A stretch of 50,768 nt of DNA, taken from assembly GCA_002433025.1 (NCBI GenBank), contig DJGZ01000072.1:1-50768 (forward strand), given 5' to 3'. Both the position numbers and the translations under genes were made by a program. Shown piece by piece: positions 18,265 through 27,536 of the stretch (positions are counted from its first letter, which is position 1; each line of letters starts with the position of its first letter). Source of the stretch: Bacteroidales bacterium UBA5833 (lineage in GTDB: Bacteria > Bacteroidota > Bacteroidia > Bacteroidales > Lentimicrobiaceae). Below the pieces are notes generated by a model that saw only the letters and a list, made by a program, of their open reading frames with translations, was not told the DNA's origin and searched no databases.

Positions 18265-19458
18265 TCAATGTTGAGAAAGGCTAACCGGAATCTCAATCCA
18301 GAAGGTAGTTCCACTTTCCGGGTCGCTTTCGAAATATACCTTGCCTTTCAGATAATTCGTGGTAAGTATCTTGATGGAATAGGTGCCAATGCCACGATTG
18401 GCTCCTTTTGTTGAAAATGACCGCTGAAAAATCTGTAGCTTGACCTCCTCCGGCATTTCTCCAGGATTATTCACCCAGAAACGGATGTATTTATCAATTA
18501 ATTTGGCCCCGGTTTTGATCACAGAACCTGCCGGAGAAGCTTCGAGGGCATTCTTCATCAGGTTGATCAGCACGCGTTTGATAAGCTGGGAATCGCTTTC
18601 AAACCATGCAGAATGAGAAAAAGGATCAATAAATATTCTTTTATCCAAAGCAATCTGGTGATACGAAAGGTAGGTTGCCACATCTTTCAGTAACTGCACA
18701 GGCGAGCATCTCGTGACACTCAACTCAAGATCACCACTTTCGGCCGACATCAGGGTACGCTGCGACAGCAGTTCTTCTACAAGCTCGTTTCCTGCTTTCT
18801 TTGCCCAGACAATCGCGGAATTATATTCTTCCTCATCCTGAGGATTTTCAAGGGCCATCAGCAATCCGTTCAATCCTGCTGCGGTATTAAGTATATCATG
18901 AAAAAACATCCGCTCCAGCATCAGCCTTCGCTTTTTATCGCTGATATCTTTAATGCCCAGCATTACATATTGCTCATTGTTGAAGCGGAAAGGGCTGGCC
19001 TTCACCTCAAGGTCGAGCGAAAGCTGCTGACCATCTTCCCCGCTTAGGGTTGTAATCCTGCATTCACGGGTGACTGCGGCCCCTGATTGCTGGCACTCAA
19101 GAATGGCATTTACTGCACCGCACATCCTGCATGCCTTTGATGTTCCGCAACCACTTGCTGCAGCAACAAGATTAACGCAATGAAAAATCTCACCGGCCCG
19201 GAGCCCGATCACATCATGCTCATCATTAATACTTATCATATTAACCAAAGCATGGTTGGCATAAACCACCTGCCGGTTGCTGTCGAGGATTAAAGCTACA
19301 TCGGGCATAGCCTCCGTAATCATACTAAGTTGAACATCCGCGGCAAGGGCACGATGGCTTAGCCGGATTTCCTGCTCATCAGACCTGCCGGCCGGTGCAT
19401 AATAAGTATCAGGGTTCAATGGAATATCTTCTTCGCTCATTACTCTGTTATTAGTCAA
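18265..19458 (-). CDS. PAS sensor histidine kinase with Cys cluster
   Basis: 397 aa with no transmembrane helix seen, so probably cytoplasmic. PAS domain at about 43-172. Within it are four Cys: Cys94, then GCGTSKACRMCG with Cys104, Cys110 and Cys113, a spacing suited to metal, Fe-S or redox sensing. Phospho-acceptor His187 is in FFHDILNTAAGL. The HATPase domain has the N box NLMKNALEAS. Its G1-like motif is atypical (VNNPGEMP instead of DxGxG), and the G2-like motif is STKGANRGIGTYSIK. The receiver gene at 17793 converges on it and is its likeliest partner. Confidence 0.88.
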   Translation of the reverse strand: MTNNRVMSEEDIPLNPDTYYAPAGRSDEQEIRLSHRALAADVQLSMITEAMPDVALILDSNRQVVYANHALVNMISINDEHDVIGLRAGEIFHCVNLVAAASGCGTSKACRMCGAVNAILECQQSGAAVTRECRITTLSGEDGQQLSLDLEVKASPFRFNNEQYVMLGIKDISDKKRRLMLERMFFHDILNTAAGLNGLLMALENPQDEEEYNSAIVWAKKAGNELVEELLSQRTLMSAESGDLELSVTRCSPVQLLKDVATYLSYHQIALDKRIFIDPFSHSAWFESDSQLIKRVLINLMKNALEASPAGSVIKTGAKLIDKYIRFWVNNPGEMPEEVKLQIFQRSFSTKGANRGIGTYSIKILTTNYLKGKVYFESDPESGTTFWIEIPVSLSQH

Positions 19459-19683
19459 TCAAAACAAATCAACGGCCTGCATGATTGTAAAACTGCAGAT
19501 CTTTATTGCATTAAACGCAGTAAATTCTTCATCCGGCAAAAAGATGATGCTGAATTGCATGTTTGCCGGACAAAAGTAATTATTTGCAGTCAATTTCAGG
19601 AAAGTTGATTAATTTAGATGACCGGTAGCTTTTGTCAAAACATCGCTAACCGGTTTCTAGTTCCGGAAAACAACATTCACCCT

Positions 19684-20520
19684 ATGCACCTGAAAGACTT
19701 TTTTAACTATGACCTTGTCAGTGTCGGAAAATTTTCAATAAGCGCCTTCGATCTGTTTATCAGTGGCGTCATCGTTATCATCACCATTTTTCTGCTTCGC
19801 CTGATAAAAAAATTCTTCAACAACAGGGTGAATGCAGGAAAAATTGACAAGGGCAGCGCTTTTTCCATCTACAGTATTATTAAATACCTGATGTGGATCA
19901 TTGTTTTTCTGATGATTCTTGAAACGCTGGGAGTAAACCTGAACCTTATGCTGGCCGGTTCAGCCGCGCTATTGGTAGGTCTGGGGTTTGGCATACAGCA
20001 GATATTCAATGATCTGGTATCCGGTATTATTCTTCTTTTCGAAGGCAATATGAAAGTAGGCGATGTAATTCAACTCGAAAACAATATTGTCGGCAAGGTT
20101 AAGGTGATCGGACTAAGGACCTCAAAAATCAAAACGCGCGACGACATCATCATGATCGTTCCAAACTCAAAATTTATCAGCGACCGTGTAATCAACTGGA
20201 GTCATGAGCAGGGCTCTACCCGGTTTCTGGTTGAAGTAGGTGTTGCCTATGGATCCGACACTGAACAGGTGACACGTTTATTGCTGGAATGCTCCAAAGA
20301 GGTCCCTGAAATTGACGTGAATCCGGAGCCCTTTGTCAGATTAAACGATTTCGGGGATTCCGCATTGATTTTTCAATTGCTCTTCTGGACAAAAGAAGCC
20401 TTTCGGAGTGAAAATATCCGGAGTAAGATCAGGTACAAAATCGACCGTAAATTCAGAGCCAACAACATTAAAATCCCTTTTCCGCAAAGGGATGTACACA
20501 TGATTTCCGATAATAAGTAA
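19684..20520 (+). CDS. Small-conductance mechanosensitive channel (MscS family)
   Basis: 278 aa from the ATG at 19684 (MHLKDFF); an ATG 22 codons upstream is also possible. Three transmembrane segments precede the beta domain, at about residues 17-38, 57-76 and the pore-lining TM3 with AGSAALLVGLGFGIQQ. The cytoplasmic MscS beta domain follows (LVSGIILLFEGNMKVGDVI, VPNSKFISDRVINWS). Acts as an osmotic release valve in the inner membrane. Divergent from the kinase gene. Confidence 0.92.
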   Translation: MHLKDFFNYDLVSVGKFSISAFDLFISGVIVIITIFLLRLIKKFFNNRVNAGKIDKGSAFSIYSIIKYLMWIIVFLMILETLGVNLNLMLAGSAALLVGLGFGIQQIFNDLVSGIILLFEGNMKVGDVIQLENNIVGKVKVIGLRTSKIKTRDDIIMIVPNSKFISDRVINWSHEQGSTRFLVEVGVAYGSDTEQVTRLLLECSKEVPEIDVNPEPFVRLNDFGDSALIFQLLFWTKEAFRSENIRSKIRYKIDRKFRANNIKIPFPQRDVHMISDNK

Positions 20521-20551
20521 AACCAAACACTTTTCGCATATCATTAATCTT

Positions 20552-20983
20552 ATGGCCAGGAATACAGAAGGATTAATCAAATGGGCATCGGGCCTCCCTT
20601 TTGCCGAAACTTACACAGCCTGCGAAACCGACCGGCTTGAAGAGTACATTGAACTGCTTACCGGTACAGGCCACGGCTGGAACGATGAAATAGCAGAATT
20701 CCTGATGATTTCGAACGGATTTTTCTACAATGGCATCTATGTATATTCCCTCGGTTCGGATGAACCCCCCGATTATATGGACATGATAGCCGCCAACATG
20801 CAGTGGGACATTCCGGAAAGGTTACCCGGATGTATCATTTTCGGCCGTTCAGACGAGGAAGTTTATGTCTATAATCAGCCGGAAGATAAATTCCAGATTC
20901 TTGACCTAACGGCCTGGGATGAGTACTACGCTTTCGATACCATGAGTGAATTGCTGGAATTTGTTATTTCGGAAAGGATATGA
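20552..20983 (+). CDS. SUKH/SMI1-KNR4-like (YrhA-type) small protein
   Basis: 143 aa, acidic and soluble. The order of motifs (EIAEFLMISNGFFYNGIYVY, then GCIIFGRSDEEVYVYN and a C-terminal TMSELLEFV helix) matches the SMI1/KNR4 (SUKH) fold, close to YrhA-type members. SUKH proteins often act as immunity proteins against nuclease toxins, but many are solitary; no toxin gene lies beside this one. It starts 31 bp after the MscS stop codon and may be cotranscribed. Confidence 0.65.
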   Translation: MARNTEGLIKWASGLPFAETYTACETDRLEEYIELLTGTGHGWNDEIAEFLMISNGFFYNGIYVYSLGSDEPPDYMDMIAANMQWDIPERLPGCIIFGRSDEEVYVYNQPEDKFQILDLTAWDEYYAFDTMSELLEFVISERI

Positions 20984-21026
20984 TCAGGGCTGATTCATGG
21001 ATTCGCGTTGATTAAGCAAGGGAATC

Positions 21027-21791
21027 TTACCTTCCAAAATCGAATACAAGCCGGTTCTTAATGCTGTAAACCTTTCCGGGGATGCCCGGTATCGGGTGAT
21101 TATCGGTCAGATGCTCCAACGCCAGAGAGTAGGATATATTTTTATTGAGCTTAATCAGCAGATCAAGATTGTGCGACAGGCGGTAATCGTTGAGCCGTCC
21201 GAACCGGGGCTGGTAATAGGAAGTATTGATCAGCGACAGATTTTCATTCAACTTTAATGTCAGCGACAGGTAACTGCTCAGCCGGTGATTGCGTTCTGTA
21301 TCCAGGTTACCGGCAGGCTCTTCATATTCGAACATATAAGCCGTAGCTGCATAAACCCTGAAGTGGTCGGCCCCGATAATTTTGAAACGGGGCCCTGTCC
21401 CAACAAGTCCCCTGAAATCAAGGCCCAGCACTTTGTTGAACTGAGCCTGTGTAAATGCCTCCAGGGTAATTGTTTTTGTGAGTTTGTAATTGTATCTCAG
21501 GTGCTGCATACCTTTATTGGAGAAATCATCTTCAGTGCTTTTGATGAGTTCATAATCCGAGAGGGCCAGGTAGAGACTTCGCAGGGTTTTATACTGAATA
21601 TGCAGGCCCAGCCCTGCCTCGGTAAACTTCTTCGTGTTGCTCACCATGTTAAGAGAAAGCTTTCCCGTTCCCGACCAGCCAACTGTATCGGTTTTTATAC
21701 GTTCACGTTCAATGTTCAATACCTGGGCATCTACCACCGAAACAACAAAAACTATTAAAATTGCTAAATACAAAAATGGATTCTTCATCAT
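21027..21791 (-). CDS. DUF481-family outer-membrane protein
   Basis: 254 aa from the ATG at 21791. A -7 element ends 15 bases upstream, and the signal peptide MMKNPFLYLAILIVFVVSVV begins here. After the signal sequence the protein is a run of amphipathic strands (WSGTGKLSLNMV, LGLHIQYKTL, HLRYNYKLTKTITLEAF, YSIKNRLVFDFGR) and ends in a terminal aromatic/Arg strand, as in beta-barrel DUF481 proteins. Role unknown; members behave like small outer-membrane porin-like proteins. Confidence 0.72.
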   Translation of the reverse strand: MMKNPFLYLAILIVFVVSVVDAQVLNIERERIKTDTVGWSGTGKLSLNMVSNTKKFTEAGLGLHIQYKTLRSLYLALSDYELIKSTEDDFSNKGMQHLRYNYKLTKTITLEAFTQAQFNKVLGLDFRGLVGTGPRFKIIGADHFRVYAATAYMFEYEEPAGNLDTERNHRLSSYLSLTLKLNENLSLINTSYYQPRFGRLNDYRLSHNLDLLIKLNKNISYSLALEHLTDNHPIPGIPGKVYSIKNRLVFDFGR

Positions 21792-21805
21792 ACAATGTTT
21801 GCCGG

Positions 21806-21813
21806 CAAAGATA
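21806..21813 (-). promoter_or_regulatory. -7 element of the DUF481 gene
   Basis: Reads TATCTTTG on the minus strand, 15 bases before the chosen ATG. It supports that start over longer in-frame options. Confidence 0.5.
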
Positions 21814-21959
21814 GGCCATCCCGGTTTTCCGGCTATAATTATCATTGGCCCGCAAATATCGCCGGAATACCAGTACTTTTATCTTTATAATATTCCAAAA
21901 AAAGATCCGGCGCTGGTAATGGTCCGTGCCGGATCTATTAACAATATATAAATCAACGA

Positions 21960-23459
21960 TTATTTTCTGAAGCAATCGCCCCAGTTGATGTTCCGCATAT
22001 CGCCCGATCGCTCAAACTCCATATGCATGCCAAAAGCAGCCGAAAGCGTACACGGGGTATGGGTATCCCCGGCAAGGTTGGCATAATCGCGCAGGGCTTC
22101 CCGGTAATCCGGATGTACACAGTTTTCGATAATGGCTTCCATCTTGGCTTTGGGCGATTTCGACCGGAGATCGGCAATGCCTTGTTCGGTAATGATTACC
22201 TGAACCGAGTGTTCACTGTGATCCGTATGCGAAACCATCGGCACAAATGCGCTGATTTTTCCGCCTTTGGCAACGGATGGACAACTGAAAATGGAAATAT
22301 AGGCATTGCGTGTAAAATCGCCTGAACCGCCGATGCCATTCATCATTTTGCGGCCCATAACGTTGGTGCTGTTCACATTGCCAAACAAATCCACCTCCAG
22401 GGCCGTGTTCATCGACACTATCCCCAGCCTGCGGGCCACCTCCGGACTGTTCGATATCTCCTGAGGCCTGAGCACTATACGCTCATGAAAAAAATCAAGG
22501 TTATCGTAAACATGCGACAGCATTTCCTGCGATACCGTAAGAGAGCAACCGGAGGCAAACTTAATCCTCCCTGTTTCCATCAGTTGGATTACACTGTCCT
22601 GAATTACTTCGGTGTACATTTCGAAATCGGGAATTCCTTTGTGCTCGCCCAAAGCAGCCAGTACCGCATTGGCGATATTTCCCACACCTGACTGCAAAGG
22701 AAGGAAGGATGCAGGGATACGGCCTTTTTTGAGTTCATTCGACAAAAAATCTGCCACATTCATACCGATGCGGTTGGTCACCTCGTCGCTGCCGGCAAAA
22801 CCACCGACTTCATCAGGATGATTGGTAAGCACCACCCCCGCTATTTTCTGAGGATCGACCTTTATCACCTCAGCCCCTGCCCTGTCGGAAGCCTTATAAA
22901 TGGGAATCTCCCTGCGGTAAGGCGGATCTGCGACAACCAAAAGGTCATGCATGCCCCGCAGGCGTTTGGGATGATATGAATTCAGCTCAATCAGGAGGCG
23001 GTCGGCATACTGACATATGGTGGGTGAAATCCCCACCCCGGTGGTCAGCACAATCTCTCCCTGTTCCGTTACATCGCAGGCTTCAATAATGCCCCAGTTC
23101 ATCTTGCCCAGAAACCCGTACCGGATTGTTTGGCCAACCGTGGACAAATGAGAATCAAAATAATCGGCTTTCCCTGCATTGATAAGATTCCTGAGGTCAG
23201 CATTCGACTGGTAAGGAGTACGGAATTTTACGGCCTCTGCCCTGGCAAGGGATCCATCCAGAGAATCTCCCGTGGAGGCTCCGGTGATCACACCGATTTT
23301 GAAAGGCTTCCCCTGCGCATGAGCTGCCTTAGCCTTCTCTCCTATGGCTACAGGAATGGATTTAACTGAACCGGCAGGTGTAAAACCACTGAACCCTACC
23401 ACATCATCATGTCTGATAAATTCCGCAGCTTCTTCAGCCGTAATAAATCTTAATGCCAT
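21960..23459 (-). CDS. Acetyl-CoA hydrolase / succinyl-CoA:acetate CoA-transferase
   Basis: 499 aa, class I CoA-transferase of the Cat1/AarC type. The catalytic glutamate is Glu284 in FEMYTEV, and the oxyanion/CoA loop is GIGGSGDF at 375-382. The N-terminal GFSGFTPAG motif is present. Such enzymes move CoA between succinyl-CoA or acetyl-CoA and acetate, producing acetate or succinate during fermentation. The direction here cannot be read from sequence. Divergent from the AcuI-like oxidoreductase gene; the 200-bp gap holds a minus-strand -7-like element (23578-23585). Confidence 0.93.
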   Translation of the reverse strand: MALRFITAEEAAEFIRHDDVVGFSGFTPAGSVKSIPVAIGEKAKAAHAQGKPFKIGVITGASTGDSLDGSLARAEAVKFRTPYQSNADLRNLINAGKADYFDSHLSTVGQTIRYGFLGKMNWGIIEACDVTEQGEIVLTTGVGISPTICQYADRLLIELNSYHPKRLRGMHDLLVVADPPYRREIPIYKASDRAGAEVIKVDPQKIAGVVLTNHPDEVGGFAGSDEVTNRIGMNVADFLSNELKKGRIPASFLPLQSGVGNIANAVLAALGEHKGIPDFEMYTEVIQDSVIQLMETGRIKFASGCSLTVSQEMLSHVYDNLDFFHERIVLRPQEISNSPEVARRLGIVSMNTALEVDLFGNVNSTNVMGRKMMNGIGGSGDFTRNAYISIFSCPSVAKGGKISAFVPMVSHTDHSEHSVQVIITEQGIADLRSKSPKAKMEAIIENCVHPDYREALRDYANLAGDTHTPCTLSAAFGMHMEFERSGDMRNINWGDCFRK

Positions 23460-23662
23460 CGTTGTTAGTTTTTACCAGTATAAAATAGTTGTTTAAAAAA
23501 GAGTCATCCTGTAAAAAGTTCACCGTAACAGATGCCGTTACCGGAATAGTCTCCATCTTTGCAGGACATTTCCGGAGCAAAATTATCAATTAAAACAGTT
23601 CCGGAAACGAAAATTCGAAACATGTATTCATGTATTTATCTGAATATAAAACATTTGACAAG

Positions 23663-24679
23663 ATGACGGCACCACATATTTCCCCGGATACCACCTTCAG
23701 GGCTTTGGTAACAGAACAGCATGAGGATGGCAGTTTCAGTTCATCGGTCAGATTGAAGAAGATTTCCGGGCTGCCTCAGCATGAAATCCTGATCAGGGTA
23801 TCTTATTCGGGCCTGAACTACAAGGATGCGCTATCGGCATCGGGTCACAAGGGCATTACGCGCCGCTACCCGCATACGCCCGGCATTGACGCTGCCGGCA
23901 TTGTTATTGAATCAGGCAGCAGTGAATTTACAGCCGGACAGGAAGTGATTGTGACGGGATATGACCTCGGCATGAATACCGACGGCGGGTTTGCCGGATA
24001 CATCAGGGTCCCTGCTCCGTGGGTGGTAAGGAAACCGGACAATCTGAGCCTGAAGGAATGCATGATCATCGGAACTTCAGGGTTTACAGCTGCAAGCGCC
24101 GTTTATGAGTTTATAAATCACGGGATACTTCCCGGCGACGGAAAAATACTGGTGACCGGAGCCAGCGGGGCGGTCGGGTCTATGGCGGTTGCCATGCTGG
24201 CTAAGGCAGGTTATAAAGTGGTGGCATCGTCAGGCAAACCGGAGTTTGCAGATATGCTGAAGGAATCAGGAGCAACGGAAATCATCGGAAGGGATGCCAT
24301 CGATGATAAATCAGGCAAAGGGCTGCTGCCTCCCCGCTGGGTTGCCGCACTCGATACTGTAGGAGGGAATGCCCTGTCCACCGTGCTGCGCTCCACCGCC
24401 GAAAGAGGCATCGTGGCCAACTGCGGCATGATTGCATCCGCAAGGCTTGACGTTCCCGTATTCCCGTTTATTCTCAGGGCTGTGCGCCTGATCGGTATTG
24501 CATCAGCAGAAACTCCAATGAAAAGACGGCTCGAAATATGGGATCTGATAGGTCAGAAACTGAAACCTGACAATCCCGGTAAACTCAGCAGGTCCATTGG
24601 CCTCGGGGAAATCCCCGAAGAACTTGATCTTATGCTTAAAGGCAGGCAGGCAGGCAAGGTCGTAGTAGAGATAGGCTAA
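23663..24679 (+). CDS. AcuI/YhdH-type NADPH quinone oxidoreductase-like protein
   Basis: 338 aa from the ATG at 23663, which places the conserved FRALVTEQ near the N-terminus; an ATG 11 codons upstream is possible. Medium-chain dehydrogenase/reductase fold without the zinc ligands of alcohol dehydrogenases. Signatures are YSGLNYKDALS, TPGIDAAGIV and the NADP-binding VTGASGAVGSMAV. This subfamily includes acrylyl-CoA reductase AcuI. The neighbouring CoA-transferase suggests an acyl-CoA role, which is inference. Confidence 0.85.
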   Translation: MTAPHISPDTTFRALVTEQHEDGSFSSSVRLKKISGLPQHEILIRVSYSGLNYKDALSASGHKGITRRYPHTPGIDAAGIVIESGSSEFTAGQEVIVTGYDLGMNTDGGFAGYIRVPAPWVVRKPDNLSLKECMIIGTSGFTAASAVYEFINHGILPGDGKILVTGASGAVGSMAVAMLAKAGYKVVASSGKPEFADMLKESGATEIIGRDAIDDKSGKGLLPPRWVAALDTVGGNALSTVLRSTAERGIVANCGMIASARLDVPVFPFILRAVRLIGIASAETPMKRRLEIWDLIGQKLKPDNPGKLSRSIGLGEIPEELDLMLKGRQAGKVVVEIG

Positions 24680-24938
24680 ACCATTGTATATATTTTTTAC
24701 AAAGCGCGTTTAATAATCCTTGTATCTGACGTCCTGTCAGGCCGGAGATTTATAACTGTTTCTGAACATTTACGCTGTAAGCAGAAAATTGACAATTAAT
24801 TATTTAAATAATTAGCCCTGGTGCAATACCCTATCAGTTCAGCTTTAAAAAATTTAACAGGATTATCAGCCGGCAGAGAAAAATGAAATATTTTTTACGC
24901 TTATTTGGTCATTTAGTAAATATATATTACATTTATAC

Positions 24939-24946
24939 TACTTTTG
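24939..24946 (+). promoter_or_regulatory. -7 element of the 24966 gene
   Basis: TACTTTTG matches TAnnTTTG, 19 bases before the ATG. The upstream 150 bases are strongly A/T-rich, with no good -33. Confidence 0.45.
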
Positions 24947-24965
24947 CGCTGCTAAAATATTACTC

Positions 24966-25424
24966 ATGACCACTCAAACCAACCTGAGCTCACAATTTGA
25001 ATATATCAGCAAATTCAAACTGCTGATCAGTAAGGCGCGTCCAGAAACCCAGGGCAGCTTTACAGACTATACACTCTTCTTCTTTTCTTTTCTGAGGGAA
25101 GCGGAACTTCACCCTGTTGAAAATATCATTATATCCTCACCCGCTATGCCTGAAGAGTTCAGCAGGAAACTGCACAACTGGTTCAATGACTATATCTTAC
25201 CTCAGCTCAGGCATCTTGGAGTGAACCGGATAGCCATTGTATGCGGGTCCCCGCAATGTAAAAACCCGGGAAGTCCTGTTTTTTACGGCAAAAACCCTGA
25301 AACAGGCTTGTTCCCGTCCATGCCGGAAGCCAAAGCCTGGATAGCAGGGCTGTTCAATAAATCAGGAAAAACCGGTGACCCGGGCGATACGCGGCTTTTC
25401 ACCGCATACAAAATTACCGGTTAA
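24966..25424 (+). CDS. Hypothetical protein, possibly STAS-like
   Basis: 152 aa, soluble. I do not recognise the family firmly. The layout of a strand NRIAIVCGS around 93-101 followed by GLFPSMPEAKAWIAGLF near 119-135 resembles the central strand and final helix of SpoIIAA/STAS-like proteins. A -7 element lies 19 bases upstream, supporting a real gene. Its stop overlaps the convergent transporter gene by 4 bases. Confidence 0.6.
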   Translation: MTTQTNLSSQFEYISKFKLLISKARPETQGSFTDYTLFFFSFLREAELHPVENIIISSPAMPEEFSRKLHNWFNDYILPQLRHLGVNRIAIVCGSPQCKNPGSPVFYGKNPETGLFPSMPEAKAWIAGLFNKSGKTGDPGDTRLFTAYKITG

Positions 25425-26422
25425 GCATGCTTACTTTTACCCGCTGCAAACCGCTGCGACATTACCCCGGTCAATGCCAGTTGCATGGCGTGATAAATCA
25501 GCACCGGCAGTAACAGCAGTCCTGCAGAAGCCACGTTACTGAAAAGCACCTTTGCCATCACGCTGCCATGCATCAGCGATTTGGTGGATCCACAGAATAA
25601 GGCGGCTATCCGATCTTCGCGCGACAACCCAGCCCGCCTGGCAAATATCGTAATCAGCAGGTTGATAAATGCAAAAAAAACCAACAGGGCGAGCATCAGC
25701 AAAAAAATAACCGGCAGGCCGATTCCCCTGAACACTCCGGTGCTGAATGAAACGCTGAATGAGGAATATACAATGGCAAGAATAACACTCTGGTCAAAGT
25801 AGCGTGTAAATCCCTTATTTCTTATCGCAATTTCACCCAGGCGGGAATGAAGCGCAACCCCGGCGGCAAGCGGAAGCAGTATCTGGTAAGCAAGACGTGA
25901 AAACACCGGTAAAATATCCATGCTTCCTCCGCCCGCTCCCTGAACAAACAGGCCCATCCATAAGGGTGTAATCAGAATTCCCGCTATACTCGAAAATGTC
26001 GCATTGAAAACAGCCCCCGGAATATTCCCGCCGGCCAGTGAAACCATTACCACCGCCGAAGATACCGTTGATGGCAGGGCTGCCAGAAAAAACACTCCCA
26101 GCCAGAGCTCCTCGTATTTGCCTCCGGTAAAAAACTTCCTGAAAATCAGGATGAGCAGAGGAAAAATGATAAAAGTAACCGATTGTATCACCAGGTGCAG
26201 TTTCCAGTGGGCCGCGCATTTTACCAGTTGGCCGACGCTTAATCTCAGTCCGTAAAGAAAAAAGATAACTGAAATTCCATACCCGGCCAGTTGTTTGATG
26301 GAAAATATACCGGTTTTCAATCCCGGGCCCGGGAATAACCAGCCCAGCAGAATCATCAGCAGCAGCGCCGGCGTAAACCAGTCAATGCCGGTCTTTGAAA
26401 ATTTCAGAGAAAACAACCTCAT
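25421..26422 (-). CDS. YfeH-type bile acid:sodium symporter-family transporter
   Basis: 333 aa with about nine or ten hydrophobic segments. Motifs such as FFLYGLRLS, ALPSTVSSAVVMVSLAGGN and CGSTKSLMHGSVMAKVLF place it in the SBF-like/YfeH branch of the BASS transporter family. Inner-membrane secondary transporter; substrate unknown. A minus-strand -7 element TAGGTTTG lies at 26466-26473, 44 bases upstream. Confidence 0.88.
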   Translation of the reverse strand: MRLFSLKFSKTGIDWFTPALLLMILLGWLFPGPGLKTGIFSIKQLAGYGISVIFFLYGLRLSVGQLVKCAAHWKLHLVIQSVTFIIFPLLILIFRKFFTGGKYEELWLGVFFLAALPSTVSSAVVMVSLAGGNIPGAVFNATFSSIAGILITPLWMGLFVQGAGGGSMDILPVFSRLAYQILLPLAAGVALHSRLGEIAIRNKGFTRYFDQSVILAIVYSSFSVSFSTGVFRGIGLPVIFLLMLALLVFFAFINLLITIFARRAGLSREDRIAALFCGSTKSLMHGSVMAKVLFSNVASAGLLLLPVLIYHAMQLALTGVMSQRFAAGKSKHA

Positions 26423-26465
26423 CGGACAAAGTTCTTATTCATCATTCACCAAAACCTAACCAATG

Positions 26466-26473
26466 CAAACCTA
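26466..26473 (-). promoter_or_regulatory. -7 element of the SBF-like transporter gene
   Basis: TAGGTTTG on the minus strand, 44 bases before the ATG at 26422. Confidence 0.4.
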
Positions 26474-26489
26474 CAGGATAATTTCCGAA

Positions 26490-26725
26490 TCATTATTGTC
26501 CGGGGAAATTATTATAATTTGACCGGAATGCTTTATAGGTGTTGGTTTCAGAAGATTGTTACAGCATACAATTTACTTTAAATATTTCGCCACTAAGCGA
26601 TGTACTGAGCCTGCCGAAGTGGTACAAAGGCAAAAAGTTGCACAAAAACTGTTTTTCTCATTTACTGATACTTAGTGTCTTTGTGGAAAATCCTTTCATC
26701 ATTTTATCCGGACAATGGTGATTTC
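26490..26725. repeat. TIR-bounded element with a distinct core
   Basis: Left end AATCATTATTGTCCGGGG (from 26489) and right end CCGGACAATGGTGATTT (26708-26724) are inverted repeats of one another. Both match the ends of the elements at 109-330 and 49352-49561. The core is unrelated to those two: it holds CACTAAG and TGCCGAAGTGG motifs but no long hairpin and no ORF with a start and known family. It occupies most of the 424-bp gap between the transporter gene and trmD. Confidence 0.6.
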
Positions 26726-26826
26726 CGATCACAAAAGTACCTTATAATTTGCTTTAAGGCTGGCTCTGCATTGCTCTGCCGGGATAACCCCTCCGGACTT
26801 CTTGATTATGATACCATGATAAAGTT

Positions 26827-26834
26827 TAATTTTG
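26827..26834 (+). promoter_or_regulatory. trmD -7 element
   Basis: TAATTTTG matches TAnnTTTG, 12 bases before the ATG at 26847. This implies a very short leader and rules out the upstream in-frame TTG as the start. Confidence 0.55.
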
Positions 26835-26846
26835 CAAAAAAAATCA

Positions 26847-27536
26847 ATGCGCATCGATATCCTCACCATATTCCCCGAAATGTTTCAGGGCCCGTTCACG
26901 GAATCCATTATCAAGCGGGCTGTTTCGAAGGGGCTGGCTGAAATACACCTGCACAACATCCGCGACTACGCCATTAACAAGCACCGCAATGTTGACGACT
27001 ATGTTTACGGAGGCAGCGCCGGTATGGTTATGATGGTGCAACCCATCGCGGATTGCATTGACAAACTGAAGTCAGAAAGGGATTATGATGAGGTAATCTT
27101 TCTGACACCTGACGGAGAACTGCTGAACCAACACCTGGCCAACCGGCTGAGCATGAAAGGAAACCTGATTTTTCTCTGCGGGCATTACAAAGGTATTGAC
27201 GAGCGGATCAGGGAGCACTACATCACCCAAGAAATTTCGATCGGGGATTACGTGTTATCGGGCGGAGAACTGGCGGCAGCAGTATTGGCCGACAGCATCA
27301 TCAGACTGATTCCCGGGGTATTGAGTGATGAAACCTCGGCACTTTCTGATTCATTCCAGGATGGGCTCCTAAGCCCTCCCGTATATACCCGTCCGGCTGA
27401 TTACAAAGGATGGAAAGTCCCGGAAGTGCTGCTTTCGGGAAACGAAAAAGAAATAGTACACTGGAATTATATGCAGTCGCTGGAACGCACCCGGAAAAGG
27501 AGGCCCGGCCTGCTCGGAGAATCAGAAGGTCATTGA
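26847..27536 (+). CDS. trmD: tRNA (guanine-N1)-methyltransferase
   Basis: 229 aa. Methylates G37 of tRNAs using SAM and prevents +1 frameshifting. The SPOUT knot signatures are present: LCGHYKGIDERI and SIGDYVLSGGELAA, plus the N-terminal MRIDILTIFPEMF. The start is fixed by the conserved MRID and by the -7 element 12 bases upstream. It is not in the usual rpsP-rimM-trmD-rplS operon: cstA on the other strand separates it from rplS, and its last 7 bases overlap the cstA 3' end. Confidence 0.97.
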   Translation: MRIDILTIFPEMFQGPFTESIIKRAVSKGLAEIHLHNIRDYAINKHRNVDDYVYGGSAGMVMMVQPIADCIDKLKSERDYDEVIFLTPDGELLNQHLANRLSMKGNLIFLCGHYKGIDERIREHYITQEISIGDYVLSGGELAAAVLADSIIRLIPGVLSDETSALSDSFQDGLLSPPVYTRPADYKGWKVPEVLLSGNEKEIVHWNYMQSLERTRKRRPGLLGESEGH

